Assembly: GCF_907165205.1 (NCBI RefSeq) | Contig: NC_058193.1 | Span: 34,609,521-34,673,520 of the forward strand | DNA length: 64,000 nucleotides | Origin: Coccinella septempunctata | Taxonomy: Eukaryota; Arthropoda; Insecta; Coleoptera; Coccinellidae | Direction: 5' to 3' | Part shown: positions 34,995-47,604 of the stretch, one piece after another | Position numbering within the stretch: position 1 is the first letter of the stretch | Layout: every line of letters begins with the position of its first letter | Notes under the pieces: model-generated | What the model was told of the DNA's origin: nothing | The model's input: the letters and a program-made list of their open reading frames with translations, nothing else | Databases searched by the model: none | Program-made: the position numbers and the translations under genes

Positions 34995-35890
34995 AATGTA
35001 AACGTTTGAACCAGACATCAATACCAAAATCCTGGTAAGTCCGCCAGAAAGCCTACAAACAGATATGGAGGATGAAACTCTAGAACAGCTCGAGCAGTTC
35101 AAATACATGGGAAGCTTCATAAATACTAGGGCTAACCTAGACACGGAAATACACAACCGTATCAATTCGGCATCACGGGCATTCTGGAGGCTAAAGCAAA
35201 GAGTGTTTCAAAATGACGATCTCAATCTGTGGACCAAGACAGCTGTTTACAAAGCAGTGGTCCTCCTAACGCTTCTTTACGGAAGCGAAAGCTGGACGCC
35301 CTGCAGGCGACATATTGAACAGCTTGAACAAACGCAACAACGTCATCTAAGACGAATAATGCACATCAGATGGTTCCACAAAGTTTCGAATGCAGAAGTC
35401 TTGCAGCGCGCGAGTTGTATAACAATTGAGACTCAAGTAACGAGGTCCCGACTCAGATGGAGCGGCTACATTCTGAGGATGCAAGACACAAGACTCCCCA
35501 AAATAGCTCTGTTTGGCGAATTCACAGAGGGAGCCATGAAACCAGGAGGCCAGTATAAGCGGTTCAAGGATTTACTGCATCAATCCCTGAAATCAGTTAA
35601 TGCCAAACATAACTGGGAACAACTAGCGTTAGACAGGTCACAGTGGAGGTCTATGGTGCACAGTTATAATGGAGACTCGAGAAGGATACAGGGGCGGCCA
35701 GATCTGGTTGGTGACCATCCATGCCCGGAGTGTGGAAGAATCTGTAGGTCACGGTTGGGTCTCTCCAGTCACAGGAGGGCACAAAGTCGCAATTAGCCCT
35801 AAGAAATTATAAGTCTGTTCGCACCGTTATTTTTGTTTTGTAGATTTATTCCTGGTAATGGGGTGCAGCAATAAATGAATGAATGAATGA
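34995..35890 (+). pseudogene. LINE reverse-transcriptase C-terminus and 3' end
   Basis: An open frame of 243 codons (35065-35796), with in-frame sequence continuing upstream to about 35015, encodes the C-terminal part of a non-LTR retrotransposon polyprotein. Recognisable parts are LEQLEQFKYMGSFINTRANL, TAVYKAVVLLTLLYGSESW, LRRIMHIRWFHKVSN, RLRWSGYILRMQDTRLPK, and a terminal Cys/His motif (CPECGRICRSRLGLSSHRR). These are typical of the region after the reverse-transcriptase palm. The palm with its YADD box and the endonuclease are missing, so this is 5'-truncated. The copy ends in gcaataaatgaatgaatg, a short tandem tail. The same family is on the minus strand at 47605-48282 and, as a tail only, at 22556. 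Confidence 0.88.
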
Positions 35891-36059
35891 AGTCAGTTAT
35901 GCTGACATTGACCGATGTGCTGAATTGATCTGCTGACGTCTTGAAGGCTCAAACTTCTAGATACCCAACAAAATGTCCACCTTCCCAGTAAATCTCGGAT
36001 GAAATTGAATCTGCCTTAGAATAATTAAATGCGACACTCAATTCTCAACAAACTCCAAC

Positions 36060-36480
36060 CGGCGCGATATAAATCAAACTGAAATCAGCACGAAACACAA
36101 ACTGCGCGGAATTCCCGAAAGGATAAACGATGATAAAGTCCGCAATAAAGACAAACTGAGCTCCTTAATGATTCAGTCCCGGGAAACTGCGGAACTCCTG
36201 AAGGAAATATCCTCCCCGTCTTCCCCCTTCCCTCCTCCACCTCCTCATAATTAATACATCTGCTTAAATCAGTAGAAGCAAAACCAAAGGATTAATTACA
36301 AAGTTCACGGCTTGATAACGAGCCCAGAGGTAATTACGTTAAGACTGTTAATTACATGTCCCGCCGTTATTCTCGTCATGCCGTATCACTTTCGGGACTT
36401 TACACCGATCCCAGCCATGGGCGGGTCGACGAGCGGGGATGAAGGCCCTTTGGAAGCCCCATTTTCTTTTTCGCTACGTG
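36060..36480. promoter_or_regulatory. Candidate intronic regulatory island of slouch
   Basis: Single-copy sequence with several TAATTAC-type homeodomain cores in close succession (ggattaattacaaag at 36290, gaggtaattacg at 36328, ctgttaattacatg at 36346) next to GC-rich blocks. Such clustering would fit autoregulation or regulation by another homeodomain protein. No reading frame is convincing. Confidence 0.38.
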
Positions 36481-36615
36481 AAAAGATTCTTACATGGCGC
36501 TGTTCGACGACTTTCTACCTCATGCACACATATATTTGCCGAAGCAAATGGAGAGAATCCATCAAGAAATTTACAGATGGTTGCGCCACCTATCGCTCAT
36601 TATGCGAAGGTGCTA

Positions 36616-37851
36616 CGAGGATGTATTGATATCTAGTTAGCCTAGACCAGTTACCATAGCAACGAACAATAACTCATTAGAAGTGTCAGTGTGAAGTTCG
36701 AGGTCAAAAAAGTAAACCAGAGTTACGCAATAAATTAAAAGAAAGAATATGTCCACTGAAATTGTGAAAATCGAAAAATTGGAGTATCGAGCCATCATCA
36801 AGTATCTGTATTTAAAAGGATTAAGAGGTGAGCAGATTTACGAAGATATGTTTAATACCCTTGGTGATCAATGTCCTTCGTATGCGACCGTGAAAAATTG
36901 GACTGCAAGCTTCAAAAGAGTTAAATTTTCCATTGATGATGATGACCGATCGGGAAGGCTAGTTTCTGTGTCAGTCCCAGAAAATATTGATGCAGTTCAT
37001 GACATGATTTTATCAGACCGTCGAATTGGGCTAAAACGGATATCTGAAGCACTGAATATTTCATACGAACGCGTTCATATAGTTCACGTCAATTTGGACA
37101 TAAGAAAATTGCTGCAAAATGGATCCCCAAATGTTTGAATGTTGACCAAAAGCGTGCAAGGGTAGAAGCATCGCGTTCGATCTGTGCTCGATTTGAAAAC
37201 GCTGTAGACTTTGTAAACGCAATTGTTTCTAGACCCAGAAACAAAGCAACAATCGATGGAATGGCGACACTCTGGTTCTCCAAGACCTAAGAAATTTTTT
37301 GTCCAAAAATCTGCTGGAAAAATTCTTGCTTCAGTTTTTTGGGATTGCCATAGAGTAATCATGATTGATTTTTTGGATAAGGGTAGAACAATAACCGGAG
37401 ATTACTATTCGACATTACTGACCACTCTACGGGAAAGAATTGAAGAGAAAAGACGCGGAAAGCTATCCAAAGGTGTTTTGTTTTTGCAGGACAACACCCC
37501 TGCACACAAATCTCATGTTGCCATGCAAAAAATTCGTGATTTAGTGTTTGGACTACTAGAACACCCTTCTTATTCACCAGATTCGGCTCCTTCCGACTAT
37601 CATCTCTTTCCTCAACTGAAAAAAAGTTTAAAAATGCCGTAACTTTTCTTCCAACGAAGAGGTAATAAAAGCTGTGGAGGTCTGGTTTGCTGAGCAAAAA
37701 GAAACATTTTTTTGAAAGGTCTAGAAACGTTGCAGGTTCGATGTAATAAATGTATCCAATTAAGAGGAGAATATGTTGAATAATAAAATATTTTGACATT
37801 GAAATTTTGTTTGGTTCTATAGTAGGCTGAGAATTCTTCAATATATCCTCA
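36616..37851 (+). mobile_element. mariner element, copy 3, both ends present
   Basis: The left TIR starts cgaggatgtattga after TA at 36614-36615. The right TIR ends tcaatatatcctca before TA at 37852-37853. At 1236 bp it is nearly full length. It lies in the slouch intron, in the same orientation as the gene. The transposase frame is broken. Confidence 0.92.
36749..37780 (+). pseudogene. mariner transposase, frameshifted, first catalytic Asp lost
   Basis: The start MSTEIVKIEKLEYRAIIKY at 36749 is intact, and the two N-terminal helix-turn-helix regions read through to HIVHVNLDIRK. One base is then missing near 37106, and the frame ends at 37138. About 26 bases are deleted near 37230, removing the MDETWVHFY segment with the first catalytic Asp. 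The frame reopens (37223-37642) with ETKQQSMEWRHSGSPRPKK, FLQDNTPAHKSHVAMQKI (second Asp) and YSPDSAPSDYHLFPQ (third Asp at D34D spacing). It then shifts again at LKMP. The copy is inactive. Confidence 0.9.
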
Positions 37852-38321
37852 TACTTAGGCAACACGTCCTGTGAAATTGATAATTGTAATCGTCCTTGAC
37901 ACCCAATTTTATCGGTAATCACAGGAAAAAATCGAAAAACTTCTTATTTGTTACATTTGAGATGTTCAACAACTGTGAATTGTCGATTAATAATGTCTTT
38001 CGAGGTAGATTCGGATTATGTTAAGATTTACCTTGCGATTTTAGAGTCTATTCTATTGGTATCTCCTTCAGAACTGTTCTTGTTAGTTCTGCTAATGGAG
38101 AGCGAACTACATACTTTGATGATAGGACAAAACAGATCTCAGGGTCGCAGAACAATGCAACCCCTCTTAAATTTACCATATACGAAGCATTGACCATCGA
38201 CTTAGCATGTTTTTGTCACTCTTATCCTCATATACTGAAGATAAACTTTGACGTGGATTTTAACGCCATGAACCTATTGAAATATCTGGCACTTTGCCCA
38301 GATAAGTTAACCAAAACCTAA

Positions 38322-38843
<522 letters not shown>

Positions 38844-39880
38844 AAGTTGTATTGAGGACCTTCGGACGAGGAATGTCGAAGAGGGTTGAATGTACGAATC
38901 TGAACAAGGTCGAGGAGGTTATTTAGAGATTTATTGATCGAAAATTGTGCCACTGAATTGGCACTGTTTCCCATGCACAAAAAGAACAAGCCTGGTATGT
39001 TGCTCAAGCTCAAGCATTCACATCACTCCAATTAAACGATTAAAATGCACAATCCAGACGTATCTAGTCACATTGTCGGAAACACAAACATTTCTCCCAA
39101 TGGAATTGATTCGAAACCGATAAACTCGATAGGTTTCACAATGGTAACAAATAAAGACCCCTTTCGCATGTTGGCAATCTTTTGCTTTACCTTTGTTGCA
39201 TTGATATCCAAGTTTCAATAAATATAAATGCAGAAAAAGGAAAGGATGCGGCTACCTGCTATTGCTACCCTAAAAGATAACAAAATTTGACTGGATCAAT
39301 CTATAGAAATTTCATACGAATCATAGTTCGGTATAGTGATGTATAATCTATCTGCAATCTCTTTATTCTTTCAGGCGATCTTTATCACCTCATTCAGAGG
39401 TATTGCAATTGGTCTGTCGGTAAATTTGACAAATCAGCCATTATAGACGAAGAACTGAAGAAATGTTTTTTGTATATCGAGAGAAAGGGATCAAGCTGCA
39501 AGCAAATCGTGGAATGCATTTTGAAAGAATGTGTTCAACCTTTTTTCTCTCTTAAAAATGCATTCATTATGTGAATGACGAGAACATAGACCCAAGTTCT
39601 ATTCAAGCGATCTCTGTAAATAATTCCCGAGAAAAGTAACGAAAAAACATGTTTGATTCGTACATGAAACCGAATGTGTAGAAATGTGCCATATACCATA
39701 TTGTAAATAGACTGCGATTTCTTGTAGATTAGCTAGCTACTAGGAAGTAGACATTATGTACCTTGTTAGGCGCCATCAAACAGTTCGATGTAATGTTGTA
39801 CATCTTATAGAACTCTGATATTTATTGAACCAAAAAATGTACCTCCCTCTGTAAATAAACCTATATCTTCTTTAGTGTTA
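38844..39880 (+). other. slou: slouch 3' UTR and polyadenylation signal
   Basis: Sequence after the TGA has no coding frame and no match to the repeats around it. Two AATAAA signals are visible, one near 39218 (caataaatataa) and one at 39854-39859 (gtaaataaacc). The latter is followed within about 30 bases by a T/G-rich stretch (tcttctttagtgtta). The longer form would give a UTR of about 1.03 kb. The choice between the two sites cannot be made from sequence alone. Confidence 0.6.
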
Positions 39881-41069
39881 TTTTTTATTGTGAGAATCCC
39901 TTCGCAAAGTCTGAATATCATAAGCAATGAGAATGATCTACTCCAAGGCTAGGTAAAACTCTTGAAGTAACTAGAAAGCTACTCATCATAGCTCATGTTA
40001 TTGAGAAAGACTTCAGTGACACTGAAAAACTAGTCATATTCTCTAGGGAAAAAATGGAAATAGAATAAGAGAAAAAAATTTCAGTAGGTAGGTAACCTTT
40101 TATCAATTAGAAAACATGTCTGCCCAATATTTGCCCCATTATTCTGAAGATAGCTATTACCCAGTTAAAAATAAAGGTAAAAGACAAGAATATTCAAAAG
40201 AATAGTTATACATATATGCCAAAAATTAGTAAGTATACACATACGCAACATTTAAGACTGAAGCGAAAGTAAATAGCATAGTAAAACAACTTTTACATAA
40301 ATAATACATACGGGGAATGAATGAAAATGTAAAAGGTGATTCCTTGTCAAAAAATAGTGTGGGTCTTTCATATAAATTCACGTTATTTTCTTCTAAATGA
40401 CTGGAGACATTCAATAACTGAAGAAATGAGGAGAATTATTTATTTTTCAGAAAAACCGATCCGAAATTCATCTCGCAAAACGTTCTGATAATCGCTTAAA
40501 CTCCTAAACCAACAAACTAAACACCGGTAGGAAAACAAGGCACGCAACTAAAGAAAACAAAAAGGCCGAAAACAAATAGCAACAGATTTTGGAAACAAAA
40601 TAAACCGTATATCATCACGAACGTCAGGACATGTTTAAACGCTTTAACACCTAGAGCTATTTCCGAAAAGCGAAGTGGCAGAAAGTCTGTGATGGGCAGG
40701 GACATAAATGTGACAGCAGCTCGACTCTTCGTCAGCTCAGTCTCCAGATGCAGAACATGTCGAAATTCTTTGATATTCAATATCCCTACGTAGACCGTGA
40801 ACCGCTATAATACGTATCTAATGAGAGATAGAAAAAGTTCAACATGTGTCTGATGGTTATTTCTGTTATAGCGAGGGGTGGGAAGGAGGAAAAAGTGCGA
40901 AAAAATTGTGGGATGTTCTTGAGGTTTAATTGGGAAGATGGCAGAGGGATTGGGATGTGGGAGTTTGAGCCTGTATTTTCCGCACCAAGCCAGAATTGAA
41001 TATAGTGTTCTTTGCATTATCATTAAAGAGTGTTTTATGAACATTCCTTGAGAAATTTTAAGAAAAAAA
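39881..41069. other. Intergenic, no gene seen
   Basis: AT-rich. A minus-strand frame of 87 codons at 40780-40517 is hydrophobic at its end but has no family resemblance, and no splice or start context supports it. Confidence 0.35.
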
Positions 41070-41615
41070 GGTCCCATAAACATGGGACCGCAGACAATTC
41101 GTTTTCGAGATACAGGGTGTTAAAGTTTGAATTTTTTTCAAGTTTTTTCTCATAGTATCTAGACTTCACAAGATTTTCAACTGAAATTTGGTAAAGATAC
41201 TACAATTGAGAGTTTGCACCATGTGGCATGCCAATTTCGATAACAAACCTACAGGGCGATATTTTTTCTGAAACCTTGTCCCCTCTTTCCTCCAGAACTA
41301 CTTTTTGGTGAGCCACTGTTAATTGGAAAAAATGTGAAAACAAGCATTGTTGTTATTCTAAACTTTATGGTCTGTTGTTTTGTCCTATCTGCAACCGATT
41401 TCGAGAAAAAAAAAATTTGAACGAAGAAAAATCCAGATTGTCATAAAAATTCAGTGAGTAAGCAGTGGTGAATATATTCATGTTAAGTTTTGAGACATCA
41501 AGTTAAACCTTTGTGTTAAATATCTTGTGTAGATACTACACAAAAATTCAACTTTGACGCCCTGTATCTCAAAAAACGAATCGTTAGAGGTGCCATGTTC
41601 ATGAGAATTTTTTCC
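41070..41615. mobile_element. Fold-back element, 'GGGTGTTAAA' ends
   Basis: The left part (cccataaacatgggacc, then cgttttcgagatacagggtg) is mirrored at the right by cgccctgtatctcaaaaaac and gccatgttcatgag. Arms of about 60-80 bases are clear; the interior pairs less well. A possible solo end of this family is near 23910. No coding sequence of note. Confidence 0.65.
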
Positions 41616-42054
41616 TTAAAATAACTCAAGGAATCTCCTCTTTTCGTTGAGGTCTTCAGCATTTCAATGGAAAAAATGTAACTACCTAGTTTTATTCTAT
41701 TTTGACTTTTAAAGTCGACATTATTCAACCCATGGCAAAAGGGTAAGTTGACTTTTTTTATCCATTCAGTGAAACATTTTTCTAAACTCACAAGTGAAGT
41801 AAAATAACATGAATAGGAGCGGATGAACGTCTTCTTGCTCTTGTTGCTATGGCTTGAATAATGCCCTAGCAACAATCAATCGAAACGACATCTTTCATGT
41901 CATTTCATAAATTAGATGATTCTCTGGAAATCCTAATCAAAGTGGCATAAAATTTTGTTTACAACACGTGAGTTATAAATGTTCATTCATTCGAAGTAAT
42001 GAACCTAGTCACCCTTGGTGATACTGGTCAGATTACTCACAGTTTGGAATGTTG
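41616..42054. other. Intergenic, no gene seen
   Basis: Unassigned AT-rich sequence up to the truncated end of mariner copy 4. Confidence 0.3.
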
Positions 42055-43088
42055 TGGAAAGAGATGATAGTCGGATGGAGTCAAATCTGGTGAATAAGGG
42101 GGTTGTTCTAGTAATTCAAACCCTAAATCACGAATTTTTTGCATGGCAACATGAGATTTGTGCGCAGGGGAGTTGTCCTGCAAAAACAAAACACCTTTGC
42201 ATAGCTTTCCGCGTCATTTCTCTTTAATTTTTTCTCGTAGAGTGGTCATTAATGTCGAATAGTAATCTCCGGTTATTGTTCTACCCTTATTCTACTTCAT
42301 GGTAATCCCAAAAAACTGAAGCAAGAACTTTTCCAGCAGATTTTTGGACACGAAACTTCTTAGGTCTTGGAGATCCAGAGTGTCGCCATTCCATCGATTG
42401 TTGCTTTGTTTCTGGATCGTAGAAATGTACCCAAGTCTCATCCATAGTAACAATTCGGTTGAAGTCTACATCGTTTTCAAATCGAGCACAGATCGAACGC
42501 TTCTACCCTTGCACGCTTTTGGTCGACATTCAAACATTTAGGGATCCATTTTGCAACAATTTTTCTCATGTCCAAATTGACGTGAACTATATGATGAACG
42601 CGTTCGTATGAAATATTCAGTGCTTCATATATCCGTTTCAGCCCAATTCGACGGTCTGATAAAATCATGTCATGAACTGCATCGATATTTTCTGGGACTG
42701 ACACAGAAACTGGCCTTCCCGATCGGTCATCATCTTCAATGGAAAATTTACCTCTTTTGAAGCTTGCAGTCCAATTTTTCACGGTCGCATACGAAGGACA
42801 TTGATCACCAAAGGTATCAAGCATATCTTCGTGAACCTGCTTACCTCTTAACCTTTTTATATATAAGTACTTGATGATGGCTCGATACTACAATTTTTCG
42901 ATTTTCACAATTTCGGTGGACATCTTCTTCCTTTTAATTTATGGCGTAACTCTGGTTTACCTTTTTGACCTCAAACTTCACACTGACACTTGTAATGAGT
43001 TATTGTTCGTTGCTATGGTGACGTAATATTTTTTTAATGCATGGAAATGGTCTAGGCTAACTAGATAGTAGATATCAATATATCCTCG
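42055..43088 (-). mobile_element. mariner element, copy 4 (truncated) with transposase relic
   Basis: The right end (agatatcaatatatcctcg, TA at 43089) is intact apart from a small duplication of tag in the inner TIR. The left end is missing: the element begins inside the 3' half of the transposase at gagatgatagtcggatgg. On the minus strand, 42824-42477 reads ATVKNWTASFKRGKFSIEDD through SVPENIDAVHDMILSDRR to NVDQKRARVEAF. Small deletions near 42495, 42455 and 42290 then break the frame, the last removing the IMIDFLDKG segment. Inactive. Confidence 0.88.
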
Positions 43089-43817
43089 TAGGTACTGTTT
43101 CATGCCTCATGGATTTGCTGAGGATGATAGATCCCCCATCGTGAATATTTGTATTGGCGATTAAAAAGGTATTTTGATGAATTCTCTCAAGAAAGGACTT
43201 GCCTTTTGAAACGATCTCTATAGTAAATAGACGGAAAGTGTACTGAGATTCTATTTGAAACCTATCGTACATTTAATTCCATAAAAGGTGGATACCAGGA
43301 GCCTTCGGAGGGCTACATCCTAAAAATTTCAGGCGATTCGTTCGTTCAATACTCAAGCACGCTAACAACTCAAACTCGACGTTCCGAAGTTGACGGAAGT
43401 CAAACAAGACCGGTCGAGAATAAATGTGGCGGACGATCCGCATAATTGCTTAATATTTTGACTGCAACTTGGCGATTTGCATTTAAATGGCGATCGTCGG
43501 AAACCAATTTAAACTTGTCAAATGTTCGAGTGAATCCTTTGTTATTTAATTCTGGATCGTTCTAATCGCACGGACTGGAAGTTGGGGGGGTGCGAGATCC
43601 AGAGGGAGGGAGACTGGAAACAATCGGCGTATATCCGACGCACATGCTGACTTCACATAAGTGGTCAATGATGCCTCTTTTATTCTTGGGCCCCCGAATC
43701 GAGACTGTTAATGACCCGTGAATTTTTCTAGAGATTAGTTTTAGGATATTTATGGTTTGTGAGAGACGTCATAATTTTCAGCGAGGTGACAGTCGGTCTC
43801 ATCGGGCCTTGACGAGC
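43089..43817. promoter_or_regulatory. Intergenic with candidate regulatory island at 43340-43800
   Basis: After about 250 bases of plain sequence, a GC-richer single-copy block begins. It contains gaccggtcgagaataaatg, ggcggacgatccgcataatt and catttaaatggcgatcgtcg, among other words. AT cores alternate with CpG-rich words, as in the other islands of this window. No open frame is convincing. Regulatory function is inferred from composition and from lying about 4.5 kb downstream of slouch. Confidence 0.33.
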
Positions 43818-43819
43818 TA

Positions 43820-45039
43820 TACTTCATTCAAATTTATTTTAGCAGTCGGTTGGCCATGAAATAATTTTCTCAAGTTTTTGTAACTAGAACGAAGTTAGGT
43901 TGGCACTCATGAAATGTCGTTAATGTCATAACGCCGTTGCCACAACTAATATCAATTTTTGAATTTTTATCACGAAAATTCGAAAATGCCGAAAGTGATT
44001 GAAAAAAGAGACAGGGTTTCAGGAAGTACTATTTAGAATTCAGGTCCGCTCATTCAAATAGTTATACCCTGATATTCTAAAATCCACAATACGTCAGACG
44101 GTAGCGAACATATTCAAGGTAAGAGAATTGATATAATGTTTCATCTGAATCTAAACGACTTATATTTCAGCTGAATATTTCCACAATCAGAAAGATTGTG
44201 AATGAAGAGTATGACAAAGAATTTCCTTCTATTGGGAGACCCAAAAAAGTAGTGGCATTTGAGAATTTTATGTTTGAGTGAATTAATGCGAAAAGTTTAC
44301 TACAGGATTTTCGATAAATGTCATCGGAGAATAAGTTCCCTAAAATGGATTTTTCTGTTTTTCATTTGACTTGTCCTATACAATGTAAATGTCTTTAGGT
44401 ACTAATAAATACCTAATTATTATAATTACATCAATCGTATTAAATGAATAGCCACAAATACGCGCAAGTTGCCTTTTACTGTTTATTCATGTGAAATTTT
44501 TGTTCAACGGTGAAGTTGCATCTTAAGTTGAAACTTCCTTCAACTCCTTTTACTTATATTGATGCAAGATGATTTTTATTGAAAAATTTAACATTCTTGT
44601 AATTATCTGTTAATTCCTTCGGGAGATACCCATTGCCAACCACTGCATCATATGCATTTCATCTTCGGGTTAATGTTTTTGAAATCTACAAATGATGTAA
44701 GCCGAAGAAGATAACGAACATTAACTCTTCTCAAGCTAGTGCATATTATGATATTATACTGATCTCTTGTATTTTCCATGCAAATAACTGGATTTGGTAT
44801 GCCTTCAATCAGTTTGTATAAACTTCAATTATGTTCGTCAGATATTTTCCGAAGAGATTCGACATTGTGATAAAATACGTAATAACAGAAACTTTTACGT
44901 AGAACGGGCAACATAGCGTTGATTTAAAACCCAAAAATGTTTTGACAAGCTTCATAACCCCACATTTTCGTACTATACAGAGTGAAATGTGTCAAATTGC
45001 CATGGCCAACCGACTGCTAAAATAAAGTTGAATGAAGTA
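43820..45039. mobile_element. 'TATAC' element, copy 2, about 1.22 kb
   Basis: Same termini and orientation as the copy at 31490-32718, with TA on both flanks. Differences are scattered substitutions and a few small indels, for example an extra tttttgaat near 43962 and a deletion near 44698. The MPKVIEKRDRVSGS fragment (43986), a possible donor (caaggtaag at about 44117), an acceptor (atatttcag at about 44170) and the TIRKIVNEE fragment are all kept. Confidence 0.85.
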
Positions 45040-45057
45040 TAGCTAAATCTATGATAC

Positions 45058-45590
45058 TACACCGGGTGGGCAAATTTCGTTGTCTACTGAGGGGATCTCG
45101 AGAACTATAGCAGCTAGAAGAAAACGGATGGCACATTCTCAAGCTCTTTTTTCATGACTAATCCAAAGCTGAAAACAGAATCAGCCTATCATTCTTAGAT
45201 TTCGAGTTATAAACAAAAATTGAAATTTTGATTTTGACGATTCCGAAAAGTTCTCATAACTTTTTTGTCTTTGAAGTTCTTTGAAGATCTGAGACTTGAA
45301 CCTTCTTAGGCACTGTTATACGTAGAATCTACTGACTAAAGATTGTTTTTCAATTCAAAAATAACAAAGCCAATAAGAGTTTGAATTTAAAAAAATGAAA
45401 GTTCACCTAATGATTCGAAATGAAGAAAAATTTTGAGCTCATCAGTCGATTCTAGAAGGTTCAAGTTTTAGATTTGTAACTTCAAAGACAAAAATGTTAT
45501 GAGAACTTTACGATATTGTCAAACTCAAAAACGAAACTGCTATAGTTCTCGAGATCCTCTCAGTAGACAACGAATGTTGCCCATCCTGTA
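45058..45590. mobile_element. Fold-back element 'A', copy 2, both ends present
   Basis: The left end accgggtgggcaaatttcgt and the right end cgaatgttgcccatcctgta are mirrored. The arms continue with ctactgaggggatctcgaga against ctcgagatcctctcagtaga. The interior gttctcataacttttttgtc is mirrored by gacaaaaatgttatgagaac. It interrupts a 'GACTC' family sequence: agctaaatctatgatactac lies before it and catatctgtggatctttt follows, which are contiguous at 15215-15250. Confidence 0.82.
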
Positions 45591-46205
45591 CATATCTGTG
45601 GATCTTTTAAACAGAGTTGTATTCAGCCAAAGTTCCCAATTTTCCTAATGAGCTGTGCCACCCCTGGAAAAACAGAATTTCCTTCTAAACAACTAGCTAA
45701 ATCTGTGACACTGCCCATCTCTGTGGATCTTTCCAACAGAGTTGTATTCAGCCAAAGTACCCAATTTTTCATATTTCACAGATACTTTTTAATTTTCGAA
45801 CATCAAATTACTCGAAAACGGCGCATTATACGAGAAAATACATATTATTTTGCAAAACATTCAAATATTCATTAGATAGCGTCCAACTTAGTTTCAAGAG
45901 TTGGGTTATTTGAATTTCTGTTGTTTTAATGGTACGTAATGGTCATATTGAGAAAACTGGAAGACATGGGTGATATTTTGTGTTCGAAAAAGATTAATCA
46001 AATAAATGAAAAACTATATTCTGAAATTCATTTCACTCGATAAAACCGTTTCTGTGATAGAACTAACATTTTTTTATGGTTTTTCAACAGCCTGTATCTT
46101 TCAAACCGAGCCGATTCAGAAAAAATTGTAGAGGAAAAAACTGTTCCATTTGACCTCAAAAATTTACTGTTGCAATATTTGTACGAGTCAAAGATTCATG
46201 CTGTT
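45591..46205 (-). mobile_element. 'GACTC' MITE-like family, partial copy
   Basis: Matches the element at 29775-30448 in reverse: cagagttgtattcagccaaa occurs twice here (45613 and 45739), with gagctgtgccacccctgg between them, so a segment is duplicated. The far end is the family terminus gtacgagtcaaagattcat. The interruption by fold-back 'A' separates this piece from 45041-45057. Confidence 0.72.
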
Positions 46206-47364
46206 TACAATACAGCACGTGTTGCAACCATTTAACATCAGGGGATCTGGTCGGGTATTATTAATTTCGTAATCACAGAGTCGGAGAGGCGAGAGGGGAA
46301 AATCAGCTGATTTAGAGGTTAGGGAAATCTTCATATCTTCGCGAACTGTTTCACGTCCATGTCTGCTAAAAATGCCAAACGAAAGACGAATAACCGAAGC
46401 ATAAATAGCGAAAACCTAAAAAAGGCCCTAGAAAATTAGTGACTTTTGACGTTTAAGAAAATGTAAACAAATCCACGTCAATTGACATGACTGACGGAAG
46501 TGAGGCTAGCACCGATCACAGACAGGGTGAGTAGGTATGACCGAATCAACTCATCGATAGAGGAAAACAGCGTTTTTGGCCTCGGTATTATGGTTTTTTA
46601 GGGCAAATCGACCAGAACTGTTGCTTATGCTTCTCCGAATGGATGTTGGTCACAAATATTACATAAAACAAGGTCTTCTAGCTTTTAAAGAGAGTTGTGT
46701 TGCACTTTCGTTCTGGCTACCAAAGGAGCATTCATATATCTACGATTTGTCAGGAAATTTTTTGTAATTTCTCATTGACAACAACTTCTTAGCAATAAGG
46801 CGTTAGAGCTTTTGAAACACTTCGTGAATTTCAGCAATCTACTCAACTTATCCTCTCGAATCCGATCGCCGGACGAACCTAGCGTGAATGAAACCGAAAA
46901 AAAAACTTTCAGAAACTCCCTGAAAGGGGCGATAATTTTCATCCGGTAAATTCTTCCGAACAGAACCGAAGAAGTATCATTTACAGGGATATGGATAGAC
47001 CTTCGAGATTTGTTTATCGACAAATTCACTTTCCTATCCAGTGTGTTGTGTGACATTAGGGGGGGCACCTACGAACTGAGGGTCGCTGAAGCGAGTAATG
47101 GAAATGGGGTGCACGTGACTAACCTGCCACGCTTGCGTTGAGACTGGGCTAGGGGACAGACTAATCAGATGTAGCTTATTCGGACTTTCACTCTCCGTAG
47201 GTATGGAAAAGGTTGGGGGTGGTTCCATAACTTCATGAGAACTGGAGAGAAAAGGACACTAACGAGAAGATAAGGGGTTTTTTCCATCTTTATTTCGAAC
47301 CAGCTTCCACCCTTAAATTCGTTTTTTCACTGCCGCAATACGACCATCCGACCATCTTCAAACT
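46206..47364. other. Intergenic, no gene seen
   Basis: Mixed composition with no recognised domain. Several open frames of 60-100 codons (for example 47068-46772 and 47228-47034, minus strand) show no motif. Part of 46840-47220 is GC-richer and could be conserved non-coding DNA. Confidence 0.3.
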
Positions 47365-47384
47365 ACCCAGAATTTCAAAGTTAA

Positions 47385-47590
47385 TACCATTGAAAGGTAT
47401 ACTGATGGTTCAAAAACCACGTCAGGAGCTGGGGCTGGAATATACGGGTCAAGCATAAAGTGTATGTGCACTATCGTAATGCTCCTGCTCTGCTGTTTTT
47501 TCAAGCAGAAGTACTTGCAATCTAAAGATACGTATTACGTACACATCAACCTATCAAGGATGTGACATAGTGATCCATTATGATAGTCAG
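47385..47590 (+). pseudogene. LINE RNase H domain relic
   Basis: The forward frame reads RYTDGSKTTSGAGAGIYG, the first strand of an RNase H domain with its catalytic Asp (YTDGS). After a frameshift near 47470, FFQAEVLAI follows with the catalytic Glu of the second motif. Spacing fits the RNase H domain found at the C-terminus of some insect LINEs (I, R1 and related clades). Downstream the frame is lost. No reverse-transcriptase part is attached, so only a fragment survives. It abuts a different LINE fragment in the opposite orientation. Confidence 0.7.
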
Positions 47591-47604
47591 CCTCTATCAA
47601 AGTA

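Noticed and set aside
40517..40780. 87-codon minus-strand frame with a hydrophobic C-terminus.
   Set aside because: No domain or splice support, and hydrophobicity follows base composition.
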